Counted from the first letter of the stretch, positions 25,855-35,691 are shown. The stretch: DNA of 64,000 nt from Microcaldota archaeon (GCA_021798935.1 JAJZBL010000003.1:1-64000), one strand, 5' to 3'. Notes: a model not told the origin generated them from the letters alone. Numbers and translations are program-made.

Positions 25855-27018
25855 TTGAGAAAAGTTGCTATAGTTGGAGTAGGATTGACAAAATTCGGTG
25901 AAAGGTACGATGCAAGCTTAAGGAATTTAGTATCAGAAGCTGGCATTGCCTGCTTTGAAGATGCAGGAATGTCAAACAAGGATATAGATGCACTTTATGT
26001 TGGAAATATGGCATCAGGAAGGTTGACAGAGCAAGAGCATGTAGGTGCCCTTGTTGCAGATGAACTAGCTCTTTCAAATGTCCCTGCATTGAAAGTTGAG
26101 AATGCATGTGCAAGCGGAGGCACGGCATTCAGGCAGGCTTACATGGCAGTAGCAAGCGGAATGCATGACAGGGTAATGGCATTGGGAGTAGAAAAGATGA
26201 CTGATGTTTCAACCTCTGAAGCAACTACTGGCTTAGGAGGTGCAGGTGACAAAAGCTGGGAGCTAGATGATGGGATCACTTTTCCAGGGTTATATGCATT
26301 GATGGCAAGAAGGCATATGCATGATTATGGCACTACAGAGGAACAGATGGCTGCAGTGGCAGTCAAAAACCATGCAAATGCGTATAAGAACAAATATGCC
26401 CACTTCCACAAGATCATAAGCATAGATGATGCAATCAGATCGAAGATGATAGCTGATCCTTTAAAGCTGTATGATTGCTCTCCAATATCTGATGGCTCAG
26501 CTTCGCTTATAATGGTGCCTGCCGAGGATGCAAGAAAGTATACCGATACCCCTATAATAATATCAGGAAGTGCACAGGCAAGTGACACATTGAGGCTTGC
26601 TGATAGAGATGATATAACAAGCATAAAGGCTGCAAGGATAGCTGCAGAGAAGGCTTATTCACAAGCAAAGATAAAGCCTTCAGATGTAAATGTTGCTGAA
26701 GTCCATGATTGCTTTACGATAGCAGAGATAATCGCAATGGAAGATTTAGGATTTTACAAGAAAGGGGAGGCAGCAAAGGCAATATTTGATGGCGATACAG
26801 GATTAAACGGAAAAGTGTCTGTCAATACCAGCGGAGGCCTAAAGGGCTGCGGCCATCCTGTGGGTGCTACAGGTATAAAGCAGGCAGTTGAGATTGTATG
26901 GCAGCTTAGAGGAGAAGCGGAAGGCAGGCAAGTAAGCAATGCTAAGATCGGGCTCACCCATAACGTAGGTGGGAGCGGAAGCACTGCTATAGTAAATATA
27001 CTTGAGAGAGGAGATTGA
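25855..27018 (+). CDS. Acetyl-CoA acetyltransferase-like thiolase
   Basis: 387 residues. The nucleophile is Cys85 (VENACASGG). The C-terminal GGLKGCGHPVGATG motif supplies the acid/base Cys and His, so it looks catalytically complete. The start is taken as TTG 25855 behind a GGTGAT site, since the family begins with KVAIVGVGLTKFG. It follows the HMG-CoA-synthase-like gene by 4 bp and is followed directly by the DUF35 gene. In archaea this trio feeds the mevalonate pathway, making acetoacetyl-CoA; SCP2-type thiolases with other acyl-CoA substrates are also possible. Confidence 0.9.
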   Translation: MRKVAIVGVGLTKFGERYDASLRNLVSEAGIACFEDAGMSNKDIDALYVGNMASGRLTEQEHVGALVADELALSNVPALKVENACASGGTAFRQAYMAVASGMHDRVMALGVEKMTDVSTSEATTGLGGAGDKSWELDDGITFPGLYALMARRHMHDYGTTEEQMAAVAVKNHANAYKNKYAHFHKIISIDDAIRSKMIADPLKLYDCSPISDGSASLIMVPAEDARKYTDTPIIISGSAQASDTLRLADRDDITSIKAARIAAEKAYSQAKIKPSDVNVAEVHDCFTIAEIIAMEDLGFYKKGEAAKAIFDGDTGLNGKVSVNTSGGLKGCGHPVGATGIKQAVEIVWQLRGEAEGRQVSNAKIGLTHNVGGSGSTAIVNILERGD

Positions 27019-27411
27019 ATGAAGGAACCAACATATAATTATAGAGAAGATAGTGAAAAGCTTAATTTTGTAGGGAATGAATGCAACAAATGCCACAAAG
27101 TTTACTTTCCAAAAAGAAATGTATGCAGGGACTGCGGAAGCACTGAAATGATAGATAGAAAATTATCAGGTAACGGGGAGATTTATTCTTATACGCAGAT
27201 AATGGTCCCTCCTGAAGATTTTAATGATAAAGAAAGTTATTATGCAGTTATTGTAAAGCTTGATGAGGGCCCTAGAGTAAGTGGCATACTTGTTGATTCA
27301 GGGACAACGCCGGATATTGGGCTAAGAGTAAAGCCTGCACTTAGGCTGATGAAAAAAGATAAGGAGACAGGACTGCCTAGGTATCAGATGAAATTTGAGA
27401 TTATAGATTAG
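27019..27411 (+). CDS. DUF35 OB-fold protein with zinc ribbon (thiolase/HMGCS partner)
   Basis: 130 residues. The N-terminal rubredoxin-like zinc ribbon has two Cys pairs (CNKCHKVYFP and CRDCGS), followed by an OB-fold (GEIYSYTQI, VSGILVD, and the final strand). In the Methanothermococcus complex this protein bridges thiolase and HMG-CoA synthase and holds the shared CoA channel. The ATG starts immediately after the thiolase stop. Its last 4 bp overlap the stop end of the convergent DNA polymerase gene. Confidence 0.88.
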   Translation: MKEPTYNYREDSEKLNFVGNECNKCHKVYFPKRNVCRDCGSTEMIDRKLSGNGEIYSYTQIMVPPEDFNDKESYYAVIVKLDEGPRVSGILVDSGTTPDIGLRVKPALRLMKKDKETGLPRYQMKFEIID

Positions 27412-29876
27412 AGCTTTTTCTGTGTGCCTAAGTTCTTGATATAATCTTCATCATAACCAAGCTCCTTCAATATTTTCAATGTGGCTGGCAGTATCTGGTG
27501 ATTTATGTAATATTCAGGATCATAGCTCTTTGCAAATTCCAGCAAAGAAGCCTTATCAGATATTGATGTGCCATCCTTTGTTATCACGTAAGTTATCACA
27601 GAATCTTTCAAATCATCCTCTGTTTTCAATCCTTGATCTATTGCCTTTTTGGCTGCGACAAGCTCGGGGGATTTCGATGCATAATTCTTTATCGACTTCC
27701 TAAGCTGTGTGATTATTGCAAATTCTTTTATAGGCATATTGCCTTCTCTTATCTTAGCTATAACCTCCCTAACTATATCGACAGCCTTCTTGGCATCTCC
27801 TTCCTTAAGTATCTCATTCAGAACCTTGAGCTGTGTATCGCGCGCTACCTTTGACCAATCCCTGCGCACCAATTCAAACCCTCTGATCTTTATCTTGCCG
27901 CTCTCTGATAGCATTGCATATTTCTTCTTTGCGCCTGTAATGCCCTTTTGAACCTTCTTTCCTACAAATACGCCTCTTGTATAGAAATCTTCAAGCTCAA
28001 GGTTCATTCCTTCAGGCAGCGTGGCGTTATAATCCGAAAGGAACTTCATCGCATCTTCCTTAGTTTTATTGCCTAGCAGGAACATTATCGAATCAGTATC
28101 ACCATATATTACCTTGAATCCTTTGCTTTCGGCCAGCTCTTTCAGCTTATGTATGTATTCTCTTCCATATGCTGTAACACTGCCTGCACATTCCCTGGAG
28201 TACCATCTAGACCTTATGTAACCCATATATCCGTAAAATGAATTTGAGACAATCTTAAGCGCCTGCGACCTAGATCCCAAAAATATGTTATCTTTGTCCA
28301 ATTTGTAGAGCTTTTTTACCTCAGCCCTTTGATTTATCAGTATAAGCAGTATAGTAGGCATTATGCTTTTCCTAGTCTTTGAGAACTTGGTACCTGTTGG
28401 AGATTCATACACATCCTTGCAATAGTCTTCATTGCTGCCATCACATATAGATGAAGGGTCTATATTATGTGATATTATAATGGATGGATACAGCCCTCTG
28501 AAATCGAATATGACAATATTTGAGTATATTCCGGGTTCTGGTGTAACGACATAGGCACCAACTACAGGCTCCATCGCCCGCCTCCTTATATCTTCAGCAC
28601 TAGGCTTGTTTGGTATAAGTTCTCCAAATTCCTGCGCATACCTCATCAACATAAATTCGACCATCTGCCCTGTAGTTGAAACAGCTATATCTGATAGTAC
28701 ATTGCCCGTAGTCCTCGTGAGCTCTATCATTATAGGAATAAACGTCTCGTAGACTTTCCTAAGCGATTCTGAATCGCTAAGGTTGTATTCAGTAAGTTCT
28801 ACAAGATCTTTACCTCCATTATCCCATAGCTTCCATATATCTAATTTCTCGACATTGTGCTTTGTATCTCCAGATATCGCATCGTATACTGTTTTAAGCT
28901 TGAAGTTATCCAATTTAAGGATGTACTCTGCTGCTCCGACAACCGCTATAAATTTTACAACTAGATAAGTATCGACATGTACTCTTCCTGCAATCCTTAC
29001 TTTTTCGACCAGCCCATATCTTTCTATCCTTGTCTCTCTGTCTTTATACCTTGCCATATTGAATTTTATCTTTAATGCCTTTGCCCGGTCTAGCAGGTAT
29101 CTAACATCGAATGTAGCCGAATTGTATCCTGTAACTATATCTATATCAAGCTTGTCCAATAAGCTTTCAAATTCCGAAAAGAGTTCCTCTTCTTTCTTAA
29201 CATATGTTACATAAGGGAGGTTTACTTCTTTTGTTGTTATAACACCATGCCCATCAGTTCCATTTGAATGATAACTGTAGCTTATCATTATCACTGGATC
29301 CACTTCGGGCCTTGACATTCCATGGGGATTATATGTCTCTATATCAAAGCATAGATAATTTAGTTTAACATCTGATTTTTTATCCTCTAATAACTCAGCT
29401 TCGACCAAACTGTTATCGTTAAGATAAAACCGATAATTGAAAAGAGGGATTATATTATTATCTATAAGGTATCTCCTGCCAAACGGTATGTCGTACTCGT
29501 AGCATCTTCCAAATTTCTTGAATGAATCAGCGAATGCAGATACATCTGTTGGTACCTCTGTTATTACCTTGAATACTTCTGTCGGCTTACCGAATAATGC
29601 CTTTGTTTCCTTCTCTACTTTAGAAGGAGATTTTATCTGGCCCCCAACCTGAGCTTTAAGCTTTTTTATCTCTTCTATGCCTATTTTAGTATCTGGTATA
29701 AAGTAAAAGTAGGGAACGAAGTTTTTATCGTAAAATAGATAGTTCTTGCCATCTATTCCCTTTACGGAAAACCTTATCCAGGCCTTATTTTCTTCTGGAA
29801 TAATGTAGTCTATATCTAGAAGTGCACCATCAACGTAGGTATCATAAGGCTTTTTGCTGTCTTCCAATTTAATCAC
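27408..29876 (-). CDS. polB: DNA polymerase family B
   Basis: 822 residues, normal for archaeal replicative PolB. Proofreading motifs are intact: CFDIETYNPHG (Exo I), TGYNSATFDVRYLL (Exo II) and EYNLSDSES (Exo III). Polymerase motifs are FDFRGLYPSII (A), KIVSNSFYGYMG (B) and YGDTDS (C). The start appears to be GTG at 29876. No intein interrupts the conserved motifs, although archaeal polB is a frequent intein site. The gene overlaps the convergent DUF35 gene by 4 bp. Confidence 0.95.
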   Translation of the reverse strand: MIKLEDSKKPYDTYVDGALLDIDYIIPEENKAWIRFSVKGIDGKNYLFYDKNFVPYFYFIPDTKIGIEEIKKLKAQVGGQIKSPSKVEKETKALFGKPTEVFKVITEVPTDVSAFADSFKKFGRCYEYDIPFGRRYLIDNNIIPLFNYRFYLNDNSLVEAELLEDKKSDVKLNYLCFDIETYNPHGMSRPEVDPVIMISYSYHSNGTDGHGVITTKEVNLPYVTYVKKEEELFSEFESLLDKLDIDIVTGYNSATFDVRYLLDRAKALKIKFNMARYKDRETRIERYGLVEKVRIAGRVHVDTYLVVKFIAVVGAAEYILKLDNFKLKTVYDAISGDTKHNVEKLDIWKLWDNGGKDLVELTEYNLSDSESLRKVYETFIPIMIELTRTTGNVLSDIAVSTTGQMVEFMLMRYAQEFGELIPNKPSAEDIRRRAMEPVVGAYVVTPEPGIYSNIVIFDFRGLYPSIIISHNIDPSSICDGSNEDYCKDVYESPTGTKFSKTRKSIMPTILLILINQRAEVKKLYKLDKDNIFLGSRSQALKIVSNSFYGYMGYIRSRWYSRECAGSVTAYGREYIHKLKELAESKGFKVIYGDTDSIMFLLGNKTKEDAMKFLSDYNATLPEGMNLELEDFYTRGVFVGKKVQKGITGAKKKYAMLSESGKIKIRGFELVRRDWSKVARDTQLKVLNEILKEGDAKKAVDIVREVIAKIREGNMPIKEFAIITQLRKSIKNYASKSPELVAAKKAIDQGLKTEDDLKDSVITYVITKDGTSISDKASLLEFAKSYDPEYYINHQILPATLKILKELGYDEDYIKNLGTQKKL

Positions 29877-29940
29877 TTAACATACAGATACAAGGATTAG
29901 AGATTTAAAGTATAAAAACAATGCTAAAAAATGTTTAGGA

Positions 29941-30375
29941 TCATTTTGCAGATCCTTCTCCTTTAGGCTCCTCTATCTTTGTCTGGCTTATGACAAGAGG
30001 AGGTATAAGCCCAAGCGAGTAAGCTATAAGAGTTCCTGTTGCGCTGCACCTGAAATTAAGGCCATTTATAATTTCTTCTGCAATATTTACAGGGAGGGTG
30101 TGCTTGCTTTTCCACTTTGTAATTGCTGCCTCTATATTCTCAGCTGTATCATCAATAGTGATATAACCACTCAACCCAATCGATCCAATTTCCTTTGAGT
30201 TCTCTTTATCGCTATTTGAATATGATGCAGTAAATGTATAATTTACCTTTAACCTTTTATCTTCCTTTTCGACAGAATCAAAGTTTATGTTCAATTTTGG
30301 AAACCTTTGATTTGCCAAGTCTTCAACTGAATCCAACTTCCCGTCTACTTTTGATATTACAAAACCAGATATCAT
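29941..30375 (-). CDS. Conserved-looking hypothetical protein
   Basis: 144 residues, soluble, alternating strands and helices, ending with SLGLIPPLVISQTKIEEPK. The layout of long amphipathic strands followed by a helix and a Pro-rich end loosely recalls SecB-like chaperone folds, but I cannot support that assignment. It sits upstream of polB on the same strand, 65 bp apart. Confidence 0.6.
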   Translation of the reverse strand: MISGFVISKVDGKLDSVEDLANQRFPKLNINFDSVEKEDKRLKVNYTFTASYSNSDKENSKEIGSIGLSGYITIDDTAENIEAAITKWKSKHTLPVNIAEEIINGLNFRCSATGTLIAYSLGLIPPLVISQTKIEEPKGEGSAK

Positions 30376-30481
30376 GTAATCACTTACAGTAAAAATAGAG
30401 AGTTAAAGTTATTTAAATGTATCATATTAAATCCCATTCTAGCTGTGCAAAACAACAGCTAACTTTGGTTATTGGTTGCTT

Positions 30482-32095
30482 TTATACAAAATTTTTGAAT
30501 TCATTATATTTATCTTTGAAAGAGATGGGGTCCATCAATATGGTTTTAAGTTTGTTTTTTCTCCTAAATGTTGCTTCGAAAAATGGCATATATATAATAT
30601 TTGATTTTTCGATTTTGCAACCTGCAAATACCAACCCTGCTTTTTTGGATAATTCACTTAGCTTTATACTGCCTATTATATCATTTGAGCTTATAAAGGA
30701 GCTATTAAATGACAAGGGCACATAGAAATATAAATCTTCAATTGATGATAAGCTGTAATATTTTGCATCAAACTCCAAGAGCCCCTCTTCTACTAAGTGA
30801 TTAAGAAGATGCTTTGACTCTTTTTCATCTAAACCACTCAAAGTGGATATTTTTTTTAAATTCGCCTTTTTATAACCCCTTAAATTATATAGCAATGAAC
30901 TTTCTGGACCACTTAAAACCAATTTTTTGTAGTCAAATTTTGGCATCTTCTCCATTTCCATGCCGCCTCTGCCTATCTTGATTATATAATCGTTGAATGT
31001 AATCAGGCTGTAACCTTCTTTTACTGTAGAATTATCTTTGGTCGGTATGTGCAGCTTTAAGTAGATTGCAGGCACATAGATTTTCTTTATCGCTTCTATA
31101 TCGTATTTATGTAATAGATTGGCTATTCCTTTTACTTTACTTTCCGCAAACTTCCTTGCATCGTCGATAAGGTACTTTGTGTCTAAGATTTGTGCCTCTA
31201 TTATATCTCCCTTTTCACTTTCTGGATTTACTCTTTTTGGCTCAGCAGCTTCAATTGATTTTACTTCCTTTTGTACTATGCCTTCGGATTTCCTTATGTC
31301 ATTTATTATTTCATCAAAACTGCTTATCTTTCTCTGCACTGAAAGTGGAGGGGTTTCTCCCATGTGCCTTATCTCACGCTCTTTTACTTTGATTATGCCA
31401 TTAAATCCAAGCCCAAATGAGACAAACTCACCTACATTAAGCCTTGTCAGTATTTTCTTATTTTCTTCGTCTTCCAATAGTATATCTATTGCATTTATAT
31501 CATTCTGTATAGTCATACGCCCTATGAATCCATAGGAGCACTGTGAAAGAACATTCTTGCTGACATTTGCAGGCCTTTGAGTAGCTATAAGCAATCCTAT
31601 ACCTCTCTTCCTTCCTCTTACACTTAACTCCTCTATTATGTTCATCTCTCTGGACCTTACTATTTGCGGAGCGAATTTGTCTGCTTCTTCTACAATTACC
31701 AAATAGGGTTTGTGAATTTCAGTTTCAAGTTCATACAATTTATTTAGTATCTTTGAGACTAAGCTGAAGCTATCGCTTTCATCAGATACATCAAATATTA
31801 TAGGAATAGAATCATCTATACTCTTCTTAAGGAGACTACTATAATTTATTTCAAAATTCAAGTCTGCTGCTTTGTCACTGCTTACCCATATAGCATCAAA
31901 TCTGCTCTTGAGGTTTCTGTATTCTCCTTCGGTATCTATTATAACAAAAGGCAGGTTATTTTTGCAAAGTTCTTCAGATATTACCCCAACTAGGTAGGAT
32001 TTTCCAGATCCACTCTGACCGATTACACACCCTCTTCCAGTCATCACTATCTGGGCGCTAAGATCAAATCCCTCTCCGATATTTATTTTTAACAT
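30482..32095 (-). CDS. HerA/DUF87-like P-loop ATPase
   Basis: 537 residues. The Walker A is GQSGSGKS near residue 27; Walker B and neighbours read LVIVEEADKF; RGRKRGIGLLIATQRPANVSK is the typical HerA/FtsK-clan sensor and arginine region. The N-terminal HAS-barrel of true HerA is reduced or absent, and residues 250-537 include a possible winged-helix part (LKKISTLSGLDEKESKHLL). HerA works with NurA in DNA end resection; no nurA gene is adjacent. The ATG at 32095 is preferred to an upstream TTG. It is likely a DNA-translocating ATPase, subtype open. Confidence 0.8.
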   Translation of the reverse strand: MLKINIGEGFDLSAQIVMTGRGCVIGQSGSGKSYLVGVISEELCKNNLPFVIIDTEGEYRNLKSRFDAIWVSSDKAADLNFEINYSSLLKKSIDDSIPIIFDVSDESDSFSLVSKILNKLYELETEIHKPYLVIVEEADKFAPQIVRSREMNIIEELSVRGRKRGIGLLIATQRPANVSKNVLSQCSYGFIGRMTIQNDINAIDILLEDEENKKILTRLNVGEFVSFGLGFNGIIKVKEREIRHMGETPPLSVQRKISSFDEIINDIRKSEGIVQKEVKSIEAAEPKRVNPESEKGDIIEAQILDTKYLIDDARKFAESKVKGIANLLHKYDIEAIKKIYVPAIYLKLHIPTKDNSTVKEGYSLITFNDYIIKIGRGGMEMEKMPKFDYKKLVLSGPESSLLYNLRGYKKANLKKISTLSGLDEKESKHLLNHLVEEGLLEFDAKYYSLSSIEDLYFYVPLSFNSSFISSNDIIGSIKLSELSKKAGLVFAGCKIEKSNIIYMPFFEATFRRKNKLKTILMDPISFKDKYNEFKNFV

Positions 32096-32233
32096 CAATA
32101 CATATTTCAAAGGAAGAATTTTTATTTTGATTCTTTTTAGTTGATCTGTAACATCTTGCTGACAATAAATCGGGCGAACTTTATATCCGCAATTGTAAAT
32201 ACTCCTTACAATCTTGCTGCAAAAGCAATCTGT

Positions 32234-33079
32234 CTACGCTCGTGATTTCTGCAATCTTCGGTTGCCTATTTTGGAATATGTAAATATCTTCAATTTTTTT
32301 GCTATAACCAAGAATAACCCTACAATGATAAATGCAGGTATCCAAAGCAGCATTAGATAGACTACATTTTTAATCACTAGTGCACCGGATTCGAGGCTTG
32401 CTGCAACCACCAGGTCTATTACTATAAATATCCATACATATACGGCACGCTTAATCTCATGCTTTAACGACTTTCCGAATATAGCCAGCAGCAGCATTAT
32501 ACTCTCTGCAACAGCTACTGAATATGCAACCAGTTCTATCCATGTATCTGGTAAAATGAATAGAGCAAACATTATCAAAGGCCCGGGCACTGATACGCCT
32601 TCGGATTTTCCTAATGTTTCGGCAGTTATTGCAGTAATGGATGAGGACAATACAAATTCTGCAGGCCCCACCACTGGAATAATTTCTGATGTTGCAACTT
32701 CTAAGTTGTGGGAAGCTATACTATATACCATCATTGGATACGATTGGTTGTATATAGGTCCCGCTAATGAATTGAATGATGAAACCAGCTTATTTTGGTA
32801 TGATTTTGATATTGGCACTGCACTGAATACAAAAAGAAGGATCACTTCTATTACAAATACTTTTATTGCTATGTCCTTAAGCTTTATGTTCTTTGATACC
32901 TCCTTATCATGGCTGATCGCTCTATTATCCATTTTAACTTTAGGTTTATACTTCTTTTTTGTAGCCTTTTTATTATAGCTATTAGCTTTGCTGACTTTAT
33001 ATGTAGTAACCCTACTTTTACTTCGATTATTCTTATGTTTTTTAATTTTTGAATTATCTATCACAACCAATATAACCAC
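32234..33079 (-). CDS. Multi-pass membrane protein, SpoIIM/DUF95-like
   Basis: 281 residues. A very basic, lysine-rich stretch (about 8-55) comes before five to six membrane helices. The segment FALFILPDTWIELVAYSVAVAESIML matches the place where DUF95/SpoIIM proteins carry 'LPHGxxELxA', with Asp-Thr-Trp in place of His-Gly. SpoIIM-like proteins in archaea have no settled function. The start is not certain: GTG at 33079 or GTG at 33064 would both serve. Confidence 0.6.
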   Translation of the reverse strand: MVILVVIDNSKIKKHKNNRSKSRVTTYKVSKANSYNKKATKKKYKPKVKMDNRAISHDKEVSKNIKLKDIAIKVFVIEVILLFVFSAVPISKSYQNKLVSSFNSLAGPIYNQSYPMMVYSIASHNLEVATSEIIPVVGPAEFVLSSSITAITAETLGKSEGVSVPGPLIMFALFILPDTWIELVAYSVAVAESIMLLLAIFGKSLKHEIKRAVYVWIFIVIDLVVAASLESGALVIKNVVYLMLLWIPAFIIVGLFLVIAKKLKIFTYSKIGNRRLQKSRA

Positions 33080-33544
33080 TCAATGGATTTAAAGCACAAT
33101 ATCTCAAACGCTAAGGCATTTAGGCTTTATGCAAATGTAGATAAAATGCCAACGCAAAGTTTTCTTGATGCTACCTCACAAGAACTAACCGAATTCTTAG
33201 GGCATCAATCGATATTATGCAATATATTATTAGCTGTGCCTTAATTACTTAATACTTTTTATTGAATAGTTATTCATGACATCCTTCTCTGCTGAGATCA
33301 TAGGATTCCATATTTGATATTATTCTTATGGTGATTCCTTTATTTCATTATTCAAACTTATATGTATTGCAGTGAGCTTATATCTTAGGCCTAAAGGAAA
33401 GAGGTTTACACTAACATTGATAAAATACCCTTCTGCATTATAGATTTGCCTATTTCATAGTAGAGTATATATTTTGTGTATAAAAGTAATTGTATGCTTG
33501 CCAAGTACTTAAATATCGTAAATACAATATATATTTGTGAGAAT
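33080..33544. other. Long intergenic region with promoter of the peroxiredoxin gene
   Basis: About 465 bp. A 53-codon frame at 33083-33244 ends with a segment reading LTEFLGHQSI that loosely recalls the end of tyrosine recombinases, but it is too short to call. A GACATCCTTCTC string at about 33275 resembles the outer bases of the transposon ends seen at 20 kb, without a hairpin. TATA-like sequence (aatatatattt) lies 10-25 bp upstream of the ATG at 33545. Confidence 0.4.
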
Positions 33545-34267
33545 ATGGATGATACAAATTTCAGTATGCCTTTGATAGGGGAGAAATTTCCAGAATTGGA
33601 TGTGGAAACAACTGTTGGAAAGATTAAGCTTCCAGATTCGTTTAATGGGCATTGGTTTATGTTATTCTCGCACCCAGGAGATTTTACTCCAGTGTGCACT
33701 ACAGAATTCTTCTCTTTTTCCAAAAGAAATGACGATTTCAACAAACTCAATACACAGCTTATAGGCTTATCTGTAGACAGTGTTGTGAGCCATATAGCTT
33801 GGATAAAGTGGATAGAGGAGAACCTTAAAATAAAAGTTCCATTTCCTATAATTGGAGATTCTATGGGGAAGGTTGCTAAAAGGCTAGGTATGATACATGC
33901 AGAATCTTCCTCCTCTACGGTAAGGGCAGTATTCTTAGTTGATGATAAAGGAATATTAAGGCTGATACTATATTACCCCTTAGAGATGGGGAGAAGTGTT
34001 GATGAGCTTCTGAGAGTAATAAAAGGGCTTCAGATGGCGGACAAATATAAGGCAGCAATACCTGCAAATTGGCCTAATAACGAGATAATTGGAGATAAAG
34101 TACTTAATCCCGTGCCTCATAATATGGAAGATGCAGATAAGGCTATGGCGGATCACAAAGGGTATGCCTGGTGGCTTACTTATAAAGAGCTTCCCGCAAA
34201 TGAAGTAGAAGAAGCCAAAAATTTAGATAAACAGGTTAATGATGAAAATCCTCCTGCAACTAAGTAA
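33545..34267 (+). CDS. 1-Cys peroxiredoxin (Prx6 type)
   Basis: 240 residues. The active site is [14 protein letters not shown] with the peroxidatic Cys51. The C-terminal extension ([21 protein letters not shown]) is typical of archaeal Prx6-type enzymes. Cys51 is the only cysteine, so unlike the Aeropyrum enzyme it has no resolving Cys and must be reduced by an outside thiol. It reduces hydrogen peroxide or organic peroxides in the cytoplasm. The ATG at 33545 is taken because conserved sequence begins there; the frame is open further upstream. Confidence 0.92.
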   Translation: MDDTNFSMPLIGEKFPELDVETTVGKIKLPDSFNGHWFMLFSHPGDFTPVCTTEFFSFSKRNDDFNKLNTQLIGLSVDSVVSHIAWIKWIEENLKIKVPFPIIGDSMGKVAKRLGMIHAESSSSTVRAVFLVDDKGILRLILYYPLEMGRSVDELLRVIKGLQMADKYKAAIPANWPNNEIIGDKVLNPVPHNMEDADKAMADHKGYAWWLTYKELPANEVEEAKNLDKQVNDENPPATK

Positions 34268-34332
34268 CTTCCTTTGCTTATTTTCCTTTTTCTATTATTT
34301 TGCCCAAAAACGAAACATATAAATATCTAAAT

Positions 34333-34358
34333 ATAGATATCTAATATTAGATATCTAT
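34333..34358. promoter_or_regulatory. 26-bp perfect palindrome upstream of PadR regulator (operator)
   Basis: Positions 34333-34358 are exactly self-complementary, built on two TATCTAA-type half sites facing each other. Extra copies of the half site occur at about 34324 and 34363. The palindrome lies 23-48 bp upstream of the ATG, just after a TATA-like stretch (catataaat, about 34316). A dimeric regulator binding here would block transcription start, so self-repression by the PadR protein is expected. The symmetry is visible; the binding is inferred. Confidence 0.75.
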
Positions 34359-34380
34359 TGGTATCTAATGGGTGAATAAG

Positions 34381-34971
34381 ATGGAAGAAAAAGATGAAAA
34401 CGAGGATAGAGAAGATAATTCCTATTATGGAATGGGAAGAGGCAGAATAGGTATGAGAGCAGGCATGCATGGAGGAATGGGTAGACATGGACCTCATAGA
34501 ATGATGGGACATAGGGGCCATTTCGGATTTGGGGGACTTAAGTACCTTATATTGAAGATCGCTAGAGAGAAAGAAATTAGTGGATCCCAAATAATAAGTG
34601 TTGTCAATGAGATAACCGAAGGCAGAATGAATCCATCCCCTGGAAACGTTTACCCTGCATTGAAGGAATTAGAGAGCCTAGGGTACCTTAAGAAAAGAGA
34701 GGAGAATAATACAAAATATTATTCGATAACGGACAAGGGCATAGATTTGTTAAAAGACTCAGAAATGCCTATTTGGCATAAGCTAAATGACAGCATGGAT
34801 TCACAGACTTCAGAGTACTTGAACAAATATGCGATAAGCTCGGAATTGGATAAGCTGCAATATGAAGCCACTTACTTGCAGGAAAGCTCTGCAATAATTA
34901 AGGCAGATGAAGAATTATCCAAGAAGGTCAAAGGCATAATAAAAAAGTTGGGCTCGATAACTGAAAGTTAA
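34381..34971 (+). CDS. PadR-family transcriptional regulator with Gly/His/Met-rich N-terminus
   Basis: 197 residues. After about 50 residues rich in Gly, His, Met and Arg (MRAGMHGGMGRHGPHRMMGH) comes a PadR winged helix: LKYLILKIAREKEISGSQII, then PSPGNVYPALKELESLGYLKK and YYSITDKG. A C-terminal helical dimerisation region follows. His/Met-rich leaders occur in metal-binding proteins, so metal sensing is possible. GGTG at 34371-34374 supports the ATG at 34381. The perfect palindrome just upstream is its likely own operator. Targets outside itself are unknown; the peroxiredoxin gene is the nearest upstream neighbour. Confidence 0.88.
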   Translation: MEEKDENEDREDNSYYGMGRGRIGMRAGMHGGMGRHGPHRMMGHRGHFGFGGLKYLILKIAREKEISGSQIISVVNEITEGRMNPSPGNVYPALKELESLGYLKKREENNTKYYSITDKGIDLLKDSEMPIWHKLNDSMDSQTSEYLNKYAISSELDKLQYEATYLQESSAIIKADEELSKKVKGIIKKLGSITES

Positions 34972-35396
34972 TTGCTTTCAGATTTTTTGTTTTTATTTCT
35001 TTTTTGATACAAAACCATATTTAATATATTTACCGTGTGTATAAGTATTGCTATTATTATTAATGCTAGTCCTAATTGTTCGGTTATAATATATTTCATA
35101 ATTTCTGATATGAAAAATACCATTATTCCGATATTGAATATATATAATTCAATCCTTATTGTATTATAAGCTGCATATTTAGAATGCGTAAGCCCAGGCA
35201 CAAACATATAACTTAACCCAAATATTATATTTGTCACAAATCCAAAGAACCATAATAGGAAAATCGCCCCATATGATACTTTCAATCCGAACATAACTAT
35301 AGTGTAAAGAATAAGTGAGCCCAGTAAAAGGTAAATAAAAGATAGCCAGATGAAATTTACTATAAACAATGAATCTAAATGTATATTGTCTTCCAT
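34968..35396 (-). CDS. Four-helix membrane protein of unknown function
   Basis: 142 residues from ATG 35396 (a TTG at 35405 is also in frame). Four hydrophobic helices are separated by short loops, with a basic Lys/Asn-rich tail. The second-to-third helix link (FGLSYMFVPGLTHSKYAAYN) recalls fragments of heme-copper oxidase subunit I-like proteins, but the metal-binding histidines are not there. It overlaps the end of the convergent PadR gene by 4 bp. Confidence 0.6.
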   Translation of the reverse strand: MEDNIHLDSLFIVNFIWLSFIYLLLGSLILYTIVMFGLKVSYGAIFLLWFFGFVTNIIFGLSYMFVPGLTHSKYAAYNTIRIELYIFNIGIMVFFISEIMKYIITEQLGLALIIIAILIHTVNILNMVLYQKRNKNKKSESN

Positions 35397-35691
35397 GAAA
35401 TCCAACTCAGTATAAATTTTTACTTTATCTTAAAGTCTTATCTTTTCTTTGGCATTGTGCCTATTTAGTTTTTTCTTTTGACAAGTTTTTATAAGCCAAA
35501 AAATGTAAGGATTTATACAATTTCGAATTTTTGATCGGTTAAAGCAGTTGTGAGATTCTTAGTAAATACTAGGTTTCCTCTAGGTTTCTATACCTAAAAC
35601 AGCATTTTAAATAATTAATATATATTTTATTAACTATAATTTTATCAGTGCTTATATGTTTATTTGTATTGGTCTGTTATGAAGTGTTAAG

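Noticed and set aside
27408..29876. Possible intein in polB
   Set aside because: The gene has normal length and motifs A, B and C are continuous.
32556..32978. 140-codon plus-strand frame opposite the SpoIIM-like membrane gene
   Set aside because: Antisense to membrane helices, no ribosome-binding site, no family resemblance.
33083..33244. 53-codon frame ending with a LTEFLGHQSI segment like the end of a tyrosine recombinase
   Set aside because: Too short, no catalytic residues, no ribosome-binding site and no att-like repeat nearby.
33271..33300. GACATCCTTCTC string resembling the transposon ends
   Set aside because: Only about a dozen bases match and there is no hairpin.
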